Assembly: GCA_020747065.1 (NCBI GenBank)
Contig: JAGMVK010000005.1
Coordinates: 1,798,001-1,862,000, forward strand
DNA: 64,000 nt
Direction of reading: 5' to 3'
DNA from: Cadophora sp. MPI-SDFR-AT-0126
Taxonomy: Eukaryota; Ascomycota; Leotiomycetes; Helotiales; Ploettnerulaceae
In this document: piece by piece, positions 1-12,043 of the stretch
Layout of the letters: each line of letters opens with the position of its first letter
How positions within the stretch are numbered: the first letter of the stretch is position 1
Position numbers and translations under genes: made by a program
Notes under the pieces: generated by a model
What the model was told of the DNA's origin: nothing
The model's database searches: none
What the model saw: only the letters and a program-made list of their open reading frames with translations

Positions 1-3000
1 TGGGTTCACCGGGAGAAGGGGAATGATGTATTTGAACAAAGATCGAGCGGATGTGATCTTTTCCTGCGTTTGACTTGGCTTTGAGCCTTTCCTTAAGTGC
101 TGTGCGGCCTGAGGGGAAGATTGCTGCTGGCCGCCTTTATCGGACAATGTTGTACACGCAACGATCAGGTACAATTTCCACTGCTCAATCAAAACTTCTG
201 GAGGTGTTGTTGAAGACCTCGATAGTAAGCGGCCACTCCCCGTTTCAAATCGGTCGAATGAGCCGTATTGTGGACCTCTGGTGACCTCTGACAAGGCCAC
301 AATACCTCTGTACATTTGGAGAATGCGGTTGCAGATCAACTCTCTCCCAAGTGTGACAGCAAAGGGACATCGATCGTAGCTGATCCGGATCAGGTTGGGG
401 AAAATTTTAAACCAAAGAGTTGTATCATATGAGACTTCGCTGCTGCACAAGTCAATCAGAGCACTTTGTGAATTGCTCCTGCGCAGCCCGCGCTGCAGTC
501 TGCTGCGCTCAGCAACCGATAGATGCTCATCATTGAAATCCATGACATGCATGGAATCGCCCTCCAGGATATGTATGAGTCTGCCGTTGTCTTTCCCTAG
601 GGCTGTATCGAACTCTGTGATTAGTCGCAATACAGTGACAGCAAACGCGCGGACCCTCCGTGACTGAGAGCACAGGAAGAACAACCCATGAGACTCTACT
701 TCATCAACATGTGCCCAGATACCCGACAGATCCAGCTGTACACCGCGCTTGTCGGCACCTCCATCTTCAGTGACATCGGCAGAAGCTTCTTTAGTCTTGT
801 GCTTGATCTCTTCAATCCAGATATGTAAGAGCTCAACATATAGCTTGAGCGTACTCTCAATGTGGCCAGGTCCAAGCATACCGCCATCCGACATTGTCGA
901 ATATCTGTCATCGAAGTTGAATATGAATCGAGCAAATCCGATTGTGACTTGCTGGGCATGAGACTGTCGTGCGATAGATTTCAATGATTGAGCCGAAGAC
1001 TCAGCAATGTTGTATTGGACGTGGGCTGTACCAGTGCACAGCAAGTTGACCAAGGAATTGAAGGGAATGTCGGCGGATAGACAGCGTGGAAGCGCTTGTA
1101 CAGCAACGTGGAGGAGTTCGTAGAAGCCCTGCTTCTGGTCCGAGTAGCTCTGGTGGTCATCACGACGAGCGAAATTGAAGCTTTCGGCTAATGGAGTCTT
1201 CGGTACAGGGCTGTTGAATTTCTCGTCCAGTACAGCTTGGCCGCCGAAGGTATTGTCACATATGATAGTGATCTTCCCAAGTATCTCGCAAAACTTCGAA
1301 TAGTACTCTTTAGCAACATCACTGAGGGTATTCGTCATGACTGGACGAGACAACCGATCCTCTTGGCTTCGGATCTCGGTCGGCGGTGGTGGAGGACTTC
1401 GCGGCGCAGTCATCAGAGGGGAAGTTGGCATTCGGTCCCACGATGGTAAGGGTGCGTAGTGCTGTGGAAATGGTGGACGGCCTTGCTCTCCTTTCTCGAG
1501 GTCCGCCATTATCGCCAGGAATGCTCTGATACCAATCACCATCTTCTCTGGCTCCAATTGCTCAACTTTCAAGTCTCTGCCTGAAGCAAACAGGTCTGCG
1601 TTGATCAGAGGGAAGACTATTGTTCTTAAGCAAAAGTCTTGGTGCTTGAACCCAATGATGCGAATGATTTGAATCAAGGGTTCGGCAATTGAAGGGTCGG
1701 TCGAGAGGTACGTCCTCTTCCCGGGTGGTATGACTAGCTTAACAACCTCTTCCAGCTTCTTGATCGTTGAGTTTAAAGTATCAGACGTGCGGTAAAGATA
1801 AGTCCAAAGTAACCTCGAGATGACTTGCAAGCACAAAGGTCTGGCGAAACGGTCTTTGAATTTGGGTTGCAACGGGAGCACAAGCTGCAACCACTGAGTT
1901 GAAAAGGCTTCGACAGGGGAGACGCAAAGTAGTGTAGCTGTCAATGGGAAAGCAACACCCCAATGTCGAGGTTTGACGAACATGGATGCAAGGCGAGGTG
2001 CGATCGTGCCGAGGACTTCCGTCCATTTTGGCATATTTAGCTCTGTGTTGGCCTTTGCCGCAATGGGAAGCAGTAATACTTCGAGAGCCTGACAGTAGGC
2101 GTATTTCAGACGTTGGCCGTGTGACCGGGCAAAGAATCGTCCAAGTGATATCATAAAGTCGCAAGATTGGTCCCAGGCATCTTCTGGATAGACCTTGATC
2201 CGCAAATGTTTCATTCCTCCAAGGACAAGTTCCATTCTTCCCTCAATCTCTCGATTGGCTGGTCCCTTGCCGATAAGATCCTTTTGTGACTTTTCCAAAT
2301 CGGCAATGAATCTGTCCGCAACACTTTCAAAATTTATCTCGCTCATGACACCTAGCAGTTGGCTGAATAGATACCAATTTGCCATCTTCAGAGGCGAATT
2401 GTTGAGCTGGTCTGCATCAGCAATCTTCAATTGTCCGAATATGATACCTTCCAACTTCTCCTCCATTTCAGGTGTTATACACGACAGTGTGCTTTGTCCA
2501 ATGACCTCCATCAAGACACGACATAGTATGTAAATTGAGGCAGTTGAACGGCGCTCGGCTTGCGCAACAAACTCTTGACGGGCAGCGATTGTGGGCTGGT
2601 TGTTAGCGTTGAGCGCATCGTCCTGTATCATATGTGGAGGTTCTGTATTTCGTCGTAATAGCTGGCCTGGTTGTATCTTGGACTTGCGGAAATGAGCGAT
2701 ATCCAAAGCAAAGTCATCACTGGCTACATACCTGCTGTAGTTGTGTTCGTGCCTCGCTAGCAGCATCACTTTTGTTCTTACGCCACAACATCATGGAATC
2801 GATCAAAGGCTTTGGCTTCTGGCTCGCAATATGGCCCAGCGCGGAGATCAACTGGTCGAACGTCGGATCTACACCAGGGCCACATATCTGCTCTATTTGA
2901 GGTTCAGGGTCTAAAGGCACGGTGATACATTGGCTGATTTTCTCTTCTGCTTGAGCAATAAACTGATTGGGCGTTATTAAGGTTTCTGCGATGGGCATAT

Positions 3001-3840
3001 TCTGAAAGAACTGACTGATGTAAATAGCACATGTAAAGCATATTCTCCGACGGTCTTCAGCTCCTCCTTGTGGTGATGTCGCGAATGGGAATGATGGTGT
3101 CGATGGTCCCTACTACTTCTCCCACTGTGCATGCGCTCCACCCTCTTCTGCGTTGTATGATAGTTGCCATTCTCTGTAGCAGACGAGGCTCGATCAGGTA
3201 CTACTGTCGAGGTTGAGGAACTGAAGGAGGCACCACCAGCCAGCCCGACCAGGCTATTTGAAAATGTTGAGTCGCTCATCGTAGATGCATCGCCCGCTGC
3301 AATGATCATCTGAGGACTCAGCGGACTAGATGAAGCACTCGCGAAGCTCCCATTCCTCGAATGCTGTATGCCATGGACAATGCTCGTCTGCCTATTGTGG
3401 GCTTTGGATTCGGTCAACCCTCCTCTGCCAGTGAGCAGGCGCGGGGAGAGGTTGAATGGTTGCGACTGAGGGTCCGAAGAAATGTTTCTTGCTGCGAAAG
3501 CCGCAGGTGAGGTCTGGTGCGAGGGAGGGTCTTGCGGATCTCGTCCGTCCCGCGAGAACCTTGAGAAAGTCGGAGTGGAGGAAGACGGTTTCAGGGCCTG
3601 GGTCGCATTCCAAAAGTCGAAGTCGATTGGAGCAAAGCTGTTTGTCAGTCTCTCGCTCAGGCTGTCTGGTGCTGGTGCTTGTGCTTGACCTTCACACCAA
3701 GAACCGAGTCAGCAAGGATATACGTGCTAGATGGTAGATAGAATGGAGGCTCAAGAGCTTTGAAGTTTCGAGCGTAGCCCTCCCACGAATCGTCAAACAA
3801 TGGCGGGTGGTAGCTCGATTCCAGACGTACCAGAACTCAT
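1..3840 (-). CDS. TAO3: Cell morphogenesis protein PAG1/TAO3 (Mor2/Furry family), 5' part only
   Basis: N-terminal ~1199 residues of a giant Furry/Mor2/Tao3 scaffold, which in yeasts supports the NDR kinase (RAM/MOR) pathway for polarised growth and cell separation. Exons on the minus strand: 3831-3840 (only 10 nt, ATG AGT TCT G), 3016-3689, 2732-2962, then 2682 running off the window start without a stop. All junctions keep phase. Residues ~1-210 are Ser/His-rich and disordered (a HHHSHSRHHHKEE run). The conserved family block starts near GEYALHVLFTS|FIAQAEEKI and continues through LIDSMMLWRKNKSD, typical of the MOR2-PAG1 N-terminal domain. Family members are ~2000-2600 residues, so the C-terminal half lies outside the window. 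Family assignment is firm. The 10-nt first exon is my inference from a GTACGT donor and matching phase. Confidence 0.9.
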
Positions 3841-5645
3841 TTTCATGACCATCACGTGCCAGGGGTACAGATCCAGGGGCAAGCATCAGCTCGCAGACAG
3901 TCCATTGCAGGTGAGATGCGCGCTGCTCTATCGTGAACAGATGGTTGTTGGAATGATCATTGTTGATCACAGTATGATGGGATCTCTCCCTGTGCTCGAC
4001 CGCTCACCGCAATTGAGGATAAACCATCGTGGATTTCAGCAGAGGCCAATTAACAGTCACAGCTCCAGTCACAGCGCCGAACCCAGTTGGCGAGAGGCTC
4101 GAATAGGACCAAGGATGTCGAACAGAGTACTCTTGTCAGATGTCACAAGCGCTTGAGAGGACGGCAAGAGCTTCTATTTGTTCTCGAGAGTTTCATATAC
4201 GATATCTGTTCCCCTACATTTCACAAAGTCCTAGCCCCTCTGTTAAGAATGTAGGCTGCCGAAAAAAGAGGTATCGCAGCTCGAATATTATATCAGCATC
4301 TAAGACAATCGCAAAAGCTAATAAATAAAGCGGGGACGGCCAATTGAAGCCGTACGCCAGCCCAGCGACCCCTCACTCGGTTCATGCCATCGGGCTCTTT
4401 TTGGCACATGTTGATGCTGTCGGGCCGGCCATGAAGTTAAAGACGGTCTCGGGGTAAGATCTTGACTCCAAGATGGTTTGGGGTAACCTGATCTCCAAAT
4501 TCTCTCGGGAGATCTCCAAAACCGTCCTTCGCCGTTGCTATGGATCAACATCACATGTAAGGCACCCGTGGCACTTGATGGCAATAGGTTCACATTGCGA
4601 TTTATACGAGGTGACGAATAACATCGCCATTGAGAGTAAGAGCTAGGTCGATGTGGCTGTGGTACTGTAAGTAATTTCTGACTGTTCCTCTCTCTATGGC
4701 CATGAAGAAGACACGCAGCTGGCCGATTTGTATTCCCAAGCGACGACAATAGGGGTTAGCGATGTCAGGCTGTCAGCTGTCAGCCTTGCTTGTCAAAGCC
4801 TACTTTCAACGGCAAGTAAGTGGTTCCATTCTATGGAGAGTTCTTCTGTTGCTGTGATGTGGAGGAACAGATTCCCTCTACAAGAAATAGATCTATTCAG
4901 CTGCAGTGTGAAATTCCCGAGTTCCGTCTCCGCTTGAGGGGTGGGGTATGTGATCTTGACAAAAGTGTATCTTGTACAGCAGCAGCTCGGCACATGCACA
5001 ACGGGGCTCCGGGGCGTATTCGTAGTCGGGAGTGATGAGGGCATGATTTGTTGACTCGCGCGGAAACACCCCGCCTGGAAGGCGTGCCGTGGTGGTGGTT
5101 GGTAGTGCAAGCAGGTGAAAGAAAGGAGGACATGTGGCGGCAATATGGAACCGAGTGATTCCGCCAGTTTGGCGCTGGAATAGTGTTCATGTAGCGATGC
5201 CGGCAGAGAAATACTTCCAAATCCCACTCTACTCTACTCTACCCAACTCTAATATTGATATTTGAAGTAAATTTTTCTGCCGAATTCTTTCTTTCTTGCT
5301 TCACTGCACAGATACTTATTACCTAGACATCTTTTGTCTCCTGTACCTCTTGTACACTCACCCGAAACTCAGCCCGCCTTGCCCCTCGGCCGCCTCCAGA
5401 TCCGTGCTAAAGATTCCCGCCCAGTCGAATCGAATCACCTCCCTGGCAGCCTTTGAAGGCAAGGTTATCGCATTGTATGCCTAAATAAGGCCACGCCGCT
5501 GAATTACAACACAGTCAGCCTCAATTTTGCGCAGAATATATCAACACCAGAGGTCCAAGTCCGCTGGGTCTCGCAGACGCGTTCTTCGAATTTCTTCTCC
5601 TGCTCTATCTGCTATCTCTGTCTGTCCTGAAAGGCGTCTCTCATC
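3841..5645. other. Gene-free gap between PAG1 and CPR
   Basis: Shared 5' region of the divergent PAG1 (-) and CPR (+) genes. Short ORFs on both strands have no recognisable protein. Visible structure is limited to a GCTGTCA triplication at about 4763-4784 and a CTCTA repeat at about 5225-5240, about 400 bases before the CPR start. I see no RNA gene. Confidence 0.6.
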
Positions 5646-7985
5646 ATGGCACAACTCGACACGCTGGACATCATTGTCCTGGGCGTTCTGCTGCTAGGCA
5701 CAATTGCGTATTTCACAAAGGGCACATACTGGGGCGTGGCAAAGGATCCATACGCAAGCAGTTATGCCAATGCCAATGGAAATAAGCCGGGGAAGACGAG
5801 GAATATCGTGGAGAAGATGGAGGAGTCTGGCAAGAATTGTGTTGTCTTCTATGGTTCCCAGACAGGAACCGCAGAGGATTATGCCTCGAGATTGGCCAAG
5901 GAGGGTAAAAGTAGATTTGGATTGGAGACCATGGTGGCAGATTTGGAGGACTATGATTACGAGAATCTCGATACTCTCCCAGAAGATAAAATTGCCATGT
6001 TCGTTCTTGCGACCTATGGTGAAGGAGAGCCCACGGATAACGCTGTTGATTTCTACGAATTCATTACAGGCGATGATGTCTCCTTTTCGAATGCCGCAGA
6101 TCCACCACTCGAGAACCTGAAGTTTGTCGCTTTCGGTCTTGGAAATAACACATATGAACATTATAACTCCATGGTTCGAAATGTCACAAAGGCTTTGGAG
6201 AAGCTGGGGGCAAAGCGAATTGGAGCTGCTGGTGAAGGAGACGATGGTGCTGGAACCATGGAAGAAGATTTCCTAGCCTGGAAGGACCCAATGTGGGCTG
6301 ATCTAGCTGAGAAGATGGGTCTGGAAGAGCGTGAAGCTGTTTACGAGCCAACTTTCGCTATCACCGAAAGAGAAGGTCTGACAAAAGATTCCCCAGAGGT
6401 CTATCTTGGAGAACCAAACAAGATGCATCTGGAGGGTGCTGCAAAGGGTCCTTTCAACGCACACAACCCATACATTGCCCCAATTGCCGAGTCTCGAGAG
6501 ATCTTTACTGTCAAGGACCGAAACTGCTTGCACATGGAAATCGACATCAGCAAGTCCAATCTCAGCTATCAAACTGGTGACCACATTGCAATCTGGCCTA
6601 CAAACGCAGGAAAGGAGGTTGATCGATTTCTCAATGTCCTGGGTCTCAAGTCAAAAGCAGATTCTGTCATCAGCGTCAAGGCATTGGATCCAACCGCTAA
6701 AGTCCCTTTCCCGACCCCAACTACCTACGATGCCATCGTCCGATACCACATGGAAATCTGTGCCCCTGTTTCTCGTCAATTCATTGCAACTCTAGCACCC
6801 TTCGCGCCAACAGAGGAGGCCAAGGCTGAGATGGCAAAGTTGGGAAGTGACAAGGACTATTTCCACGAGAAGATTAGCAACAAGTACTACAACATCGCAC
6901 AAGCTCTCCATTCCATTTCTCCGCAGCCATGGACTGGCATCCCTTTCTCGGCATTCATTGAAGGTGTCAACAAAGTCCAGCCAAGGTACTACTCAATTTC
7001 CTCCTCATCACTCGTCCAGAAGACCAAGATCTCCATTACCGCGGTTGTCGAGTCGCTGCAGGTCCCAGGTCGGGAAGACGCCCTCAAAGGTGTTACTACC
7101 AACTACCTCCTTGCTCTGAAGCAAAAGCAACATGGCGATCCAAACCCAGATCCTCATGGACTCACGTACGATATTACCGGACCACGAAACAAGTACGATG
7201 GTGTCCACGTACCTGTCCACGTTCGCCACTCCAACTTCAAGCTTCCTTCCGATCCATCGAAGCCAATTATCATGGTCGGTCCGGGAACGGGTGTGGCGCC
7301 GTTCAGAGCATTCGTCCAAGAACGAGCTGCACAGGCCAAGGCCGGAGAGAATGTGGGTAAGACGCTCCTGTTCTTCGGCTGCAGAAAACAAACGGAAGAT
7401 TTCCTATACGCTTCCGAATGGGAGGTAAGTTTCTAGACCTTCGAAACATACTCGAGCTCAGAATCAAAACTAACACGGTATTAGGAGTACAAGGAAGCGC
7501 TCGGTGACAAGTTCTCCCTCATCACAGCCTTCTCACGTGAAGGTCCCAAGAAGGTCTACGTCCAACACAGATTACAAGAGCACGCCAAGGAAGTCAACGA
7601 ACTGCTCCTGCAAAAGGCGTACTTCTACGTCTGTGGTGATGCGGCCAACATGGCGCGTGAGGTCAACACGGTGCTAGGCAAGATCATGGCCGAGCAGCGA
7701 AGCATCCCCGAGTCTAAGGCTGAGGAAATTGTCAAGGGTATGCGTTCTGCAAACCAGTACCAGGTACGTATCAATCATTCCTTTTCGAATTCCGCTTCCC
7801 AGTCCGTTCCCGCATTTTGTTTGCTGGTTTATCTGTTTGTCGGGCGCCCGAGCCGAGGTCCCCCATGTATCAATTCCCCTTTCCCACATTTTCATTCATG
7901 GTCTGAGATCAGATCTCATATCGAAGCAAACAAAGATTCAAATACTAACAAAATATTCCACTTACAGGAAGACGTCTGGTCATAA
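5646..7985 (+). CDS. CPR1: NADPH-cytochrome P450 reductase
   Basis: Diflavin reductase of the ER membrane that passes electrons from NADPH through FAD and FMN to P450s, for example Cyp51 in ergosterol synthesis. Exons 5646-7424, 7485-7763 and 7968-7985 give 691 residues, the usual length. Residues ~8-25 form the N-terminal anchor (DIIVLGVLLLGTIAYF). The FMN/flavodoxin domain starts at VVFYGSQTGTAEDYA (~66-80). The FAD motif RYYSISSSS is near residue 448 and the NADPH motif GPGTGVAPFRAF near 548. The conserved FFGCR and YFYVCGDA segments follow. The last exon is six codons including the stop and ends in DVWS, which supplies the conserved near-terminal Trp that stacks on FAD. No key residue is missing. 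Introns have GTAAGT and GTACGT donors. Confidence 0.97.
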
Positions 7986-10293
7986 ACTACACATCTATGT
8001 ACCGCCAATCCAATGCACCGTATGTCCCCACATGCAAGCAAACAAATGCCTCACCTCCCCCTCCTCGAACCTCGCACCGCATTTGGACGGCATTCGTATA
8101 CATCACTTGCATACCGTATTTCCACCACTCTAAACCGCAGTCCGTTCACGACCGTCACGTTTCTTTCTGGCCGCATTATGGCGGAGTTGGTGGGATGGGA
8201 TCATTTATTTGCTTAGCTTTGCTGCACTTCATTGCGTCGCGCTGTGGGGTATTGGCTGATGCGTGCTGGGATGTAATTGAGATGTTTGCTGGCTCGGCTC
8301 TTTTCAATCTCACTCGATTCCACATGTTCATTTGCTTGGACTGACTTGCGGGAGTTGAGGTTGATCCGAGCCGAACAGAGTGGAGCGAGATATGATAACT
8401 GCAAAATTGGCGATGTGATTTGGAGCCTCAATTTGGAGCCTTTTCAAAGACCGCTTTCTTTCTTCCTGTTTCCCCTCATAGATTCTCATTTCAGCGGTTG
8501 AGTGGTGGGGAGTTCTTGCCTACCTTCTTTTGTTCATCTTGCACTGCACTGCTTCGTTCAAGGTTTAGAAATTTCTGCTGTTAAATAAAGTTCGATGAAA
8601 ACGATGAGCTTTTCCTCGACGTGAAGCTGTGATTGGAGATGAGCTAGAATCCCCGTATTTGCAAGGTAATTTTGGTTGTATGAGTGAGTGAGCAAGTTAG
8701 CAAACGGGAGTAAGTACCTAAGTAAGAGAATAAGCAAACCGCGACCTCAGTTTCAGCAAGCTGCTGAGCCCCAATCCCGATCATCCCTTCGAGCTCGCGA
8801 CCAGGATTCTCGATAAGCAAGTCTTGCGAATCATCCATGTCGTACCTGTTGATCTACCCCGTGGATCTCGAATATCGAGATGGGAATGGGAAAAAGAAAA
8901 GAGCATGCCAAATATTGGGACGTTTGGATGGAGGTCATGGCGTTGGAAGGGGGGTCCGGTTCGTGGAGGGCGAACCTCGGGACTTGGAGACGGTGCTGGT
9001 ATTTGCTTTTTGGTAGGGAGAGACTTTGGGGAACTGGTAGGAAGGGGACTTGACGTTCTAACGCTTGTTGCGTCGTTGCTACGTTTCTCCAGGAATATTG
9101 CCGATTGTTATTTTTAGTTTTATGTTGAATCCTGCTGAACACGACATGAAAAAATACTTCCCACAATAGATGTCGGCATCGTTTTGTTGCTTGATTTTTG
9201 GTGAGGAATCGTTCGTTCGTTTGCACATGAGCCAGCAAATGCCGTTGTCGGTAAAAGGCTATCTTGAGTATTTGAAGCGATATCAGATCTGAGACTTCGA
9301 TTCAGTCTCGGACGGCCGAGTCGATATTGACAAGCACCTGTCAATTGCCAACCTCCAAGCCACAGTACGAAGAAAAACAGACCACTTGTTTTCGAGGACC
9401 ATGGAGAACGGCCCGGCCACGGATAGATCCTGATTAGCGAGAGGCAAGGGGTACTGAGCGGCCCCCTGTTCGACTCCTAGTCTAACTTCCACAATCCACT
9501 AACCAACGACAGACGCTGAACTGCATCTGCAATGTAATCCCATCTCATCCCATCATTTATGAAACACAAACATCATCGTATTATCTTCGAGCAGAGTACA
9601 TGCCTATTCTGGACTCTCGGCAAATTGTGCAAGGAATAGTCTTTGTGAGGTTTGGAGGCTGTCATCCTGTGGTTACGTTCAATCTTCGTTGCTTTTTCCG
9701 GGGTAGTCCTAAAACGAGACTCTGGATCAGTGACAAATGCAAGGGGTTGACGAGAAGTATTCCTGTCTCGAGTAACTCCCCCCTTCGGAGCGAAACAGCT
9801 GTCCTGGGGTGGTAGGTGGCCATGAGTTGTGAGTGGGAGGAAGGGATACCAAGGTGCAAGATCTCGAAACGATTGTACTCACAATTCACATCCCCCCCAG
9901 CTGTACCAATGGATGCTCCTTCAAACGTGCTGCAATACCGAAAACACTACAGACAGGGATCTGGACCCTAGGGCTGATCAAGCCCGTGGCTACGATCTCC
10001 CTATATCCGTCTATTCTGAGGTCTGTATTCCCCCATCTGCACACTCTACCAATGGTATTCCCTTCTCATCCCTAGACATAGCCGACGTGTGGCAAGAGGC
10101 GTCTGCGCCATTTTCGAGTTCAAGTAGGGAGGAAGAGATGGTGTCCAACGATCAGGGTAACCTTATTCGAGTCTTCTCGGCATGATAGCCAGTCTGGCCT
10201 GGCCTGCGAAGTGTTCGGGGGGATGCAAACGGGGGTTTCTAGAGGCGAAAGATGATCAGCTTTGGCTTCTCAGAATGTCCGTGCAACCCCTCC

Positions 10294-10315
10294 ATCAGAT
10301 CAGATCAGATCAGAT
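10294..10315. repeat. GATCA tandem repeat
   Basis: ATCAG/GATCA repeated about four times without interruption, ending in GATCTCAG. It lies in the gene-free region upstream of the RRM gene. Confidence 0.8.
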
Positions 10316-11177
10316 CTCAGATTCTCTAGTGGGGGCTTACCTTCCTTCATTGGCCTTGAAAGCAATTCAAGGAGCCAGACTTATCATCTGGTCCCGGCAG
10401 ATGGAGATGTACCCAGGCAATAGCAGGTAGGTCTTCTGTTGCTGGTAGCCGCAGAAGAACATATGTCTCAGGAAGTGGGCACTTGCATCGAAAGACTCTG
10501 CGACTCAGGTCAGCTCAAGCCTGGTCCTTATTCCTTGCCTGCTTGCCTGTTCTGGCAGCAAAGACATGGTCAGCTATCCATCGTCTTGGGCGGAACGAGT
10601 AGAGGACAGAGGCGGCCAGCACGCAGCGCACTGCACTCCACCATTACCCAACAAACTACCTTGCTCCACTTGCATTTCATGTTGTGCAGATGGCTCTTGC
10701 CTGCCTGCCTGCCCGCCTGCCCGCACGCATTGCATACTTAGCAGAGCGTGGCACGGATCTGCACTTGAACGCACAGATGGTGGGTTTGGTCTCCATAAAG
10801 AAAGCTGTGTCCCCTCTCTTTCCGCCTGTCGAGGTGGCTGCGCGTTGACGATGCTGTATCTATATCCGTCGTATTTGTATCCTCCAAGCACTTCTTATCG
10901 CTATACTTATTTCGGGGCGGTATATCGTTATTGCTCTTGCTCTTGTTCTTGTTCTTGTTCTTGTCCTTCTTCGTTTCATTGAGCCGAATTGTGTTGCTTG
11001 TGGTTGTGCCTTTGGGCTTTACTGGATTGATTGAGCGAGCGAGCGAGCGATTAGTGGTGGAAGTGGTTTCTCTTTTTGTTTACTCGGGACTGGACTGGAC
11101 GACTTCATCGGACTCGGCACACTCTCACCGAGCGAGCGCACTTCGACTCGGTTCAACACAACTTGCTCCTGCCTTTC

Positions 11178-11216
11178 TTCCTCTCCTCTCCTCTCCTCTC
11201 CTCTCCTCTCCTCTCC
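11178..11216. repeat. TCCTC pentanucleotide microsatellite
   Basis: About seven to eight perfect copies of a 5-nt TCCTC/CTCTC unit within a pyrimidine-rich stretch that probably belongs to the leader or core promoter of the RRM gene starting at 12044. Length polymorphism is likely. Confidence 0.9.
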
Positions 11217-12043
11217 AGTCCGAGAGGAGCGCAACAACCAATTGAGGAATCCACCTTCGACGCTCTTCTCCTTCCATCCCCCATCCCCATCGCCATCACC
11301 CGGATATCGCTCCTGCCCACAATCTCACATTGACCATTTACCCCTCATAAATACCACCTGCCCTCGTCTTTCCCATCTTCTTCTTCCTCTTCCTCTTCCT
11401 CTTTTCCTTCTCGCCATCAACGCTGAAATCCGCATCAGATCCATCAGAAACACAACCACAATCTCTACACTACCACCCCATCTGGCTTGATAGCTTTCTA
11501 TCTTACAGAATCCTCACTCGCTCGATTCATCACCAACCTTCGCCCAGTTCTCCCAGCAGCAGCAGCAGCACAGCACCAAGAGCAGGAACTGGGACCACAC
11601 CCACAGCAACCTCGGTCAAAGAGCACGGCAAGACCAGCTTTCTGGCAACTCATTCAAGGTTTGTAATTCTGTATCTCTCAACGGCTTTATGTACAGCTTA
11701 CTGATCTTGTTCTGCAGTCACTTCTATTTGCTTTGTCAGTAAATACAGACTACTCCAAGCTCTCTTTCTGGAGACCGTGTGATTGTACGTTCATTCTTCT
11801 CTGCTCCTTTGACGCGAAATTGTGTCTCTCATGCATGTGGTCAAGGGCCCTATCACCTCTGGAAACTCCTTCACCACCTGCCGTCATTCACTTTTCTGTT
11901 CACTTTTGACCTCGCTTCTCTCTGCCTTCTCGCACAGTCTTTTTCAATTAAGTCTCCGCCTCGACTCGGATTGATCTATTTTCATCCTCTTCGACATATT
12001 CTTTCGAGATCAATTGAGCTAATCGGAGCCGCCCCAGACTGCC

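Larger units (their letters stand above)
7986..12043. other. 4 kb gene-free region with simple repeats; upstream/leader of RRM gene
   Basis: No protein-coding gene could be assembled on either strand. Roughly the first 500 bases are probably the CPR 3' region. From ~10.2 kb the sequence becomes rich in simple repeats: GATCA units 10294-10315, CTGCC/CCGC units 10699-10724, CTTGTT units about 10931-10965, GAGC units about 11033-11050 and TCCTC units 11178-11216. From ~11.1 kb the plus strand is strongly pyrimidine-rich, as expected for a long 5' leader of the downstream gene. A plausible leader intron runs from about 11659 (GTTTGT) to about 11717 (TGCAG). Short upstream ORFs are present, but I cannot say whether any is translated. 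Confidence 0.55.

Noticed and set aside
5694..6161. 155-codon minus-strand ORF inside CPR
   Set aside because: Antisense to the conserved FMN domain of the reductase.
8831..9238. 135-codon minus-strand ORF in the 4 kb gap
   Set aside because: No splice partners, no domain, random-looking composition.
10566..10982. 138-codon plus-strand ORF
   Set aside because: Built largely on CTGCC and CTTGTT microsatellites (Cys/Pro/Ser runs); not a gene.
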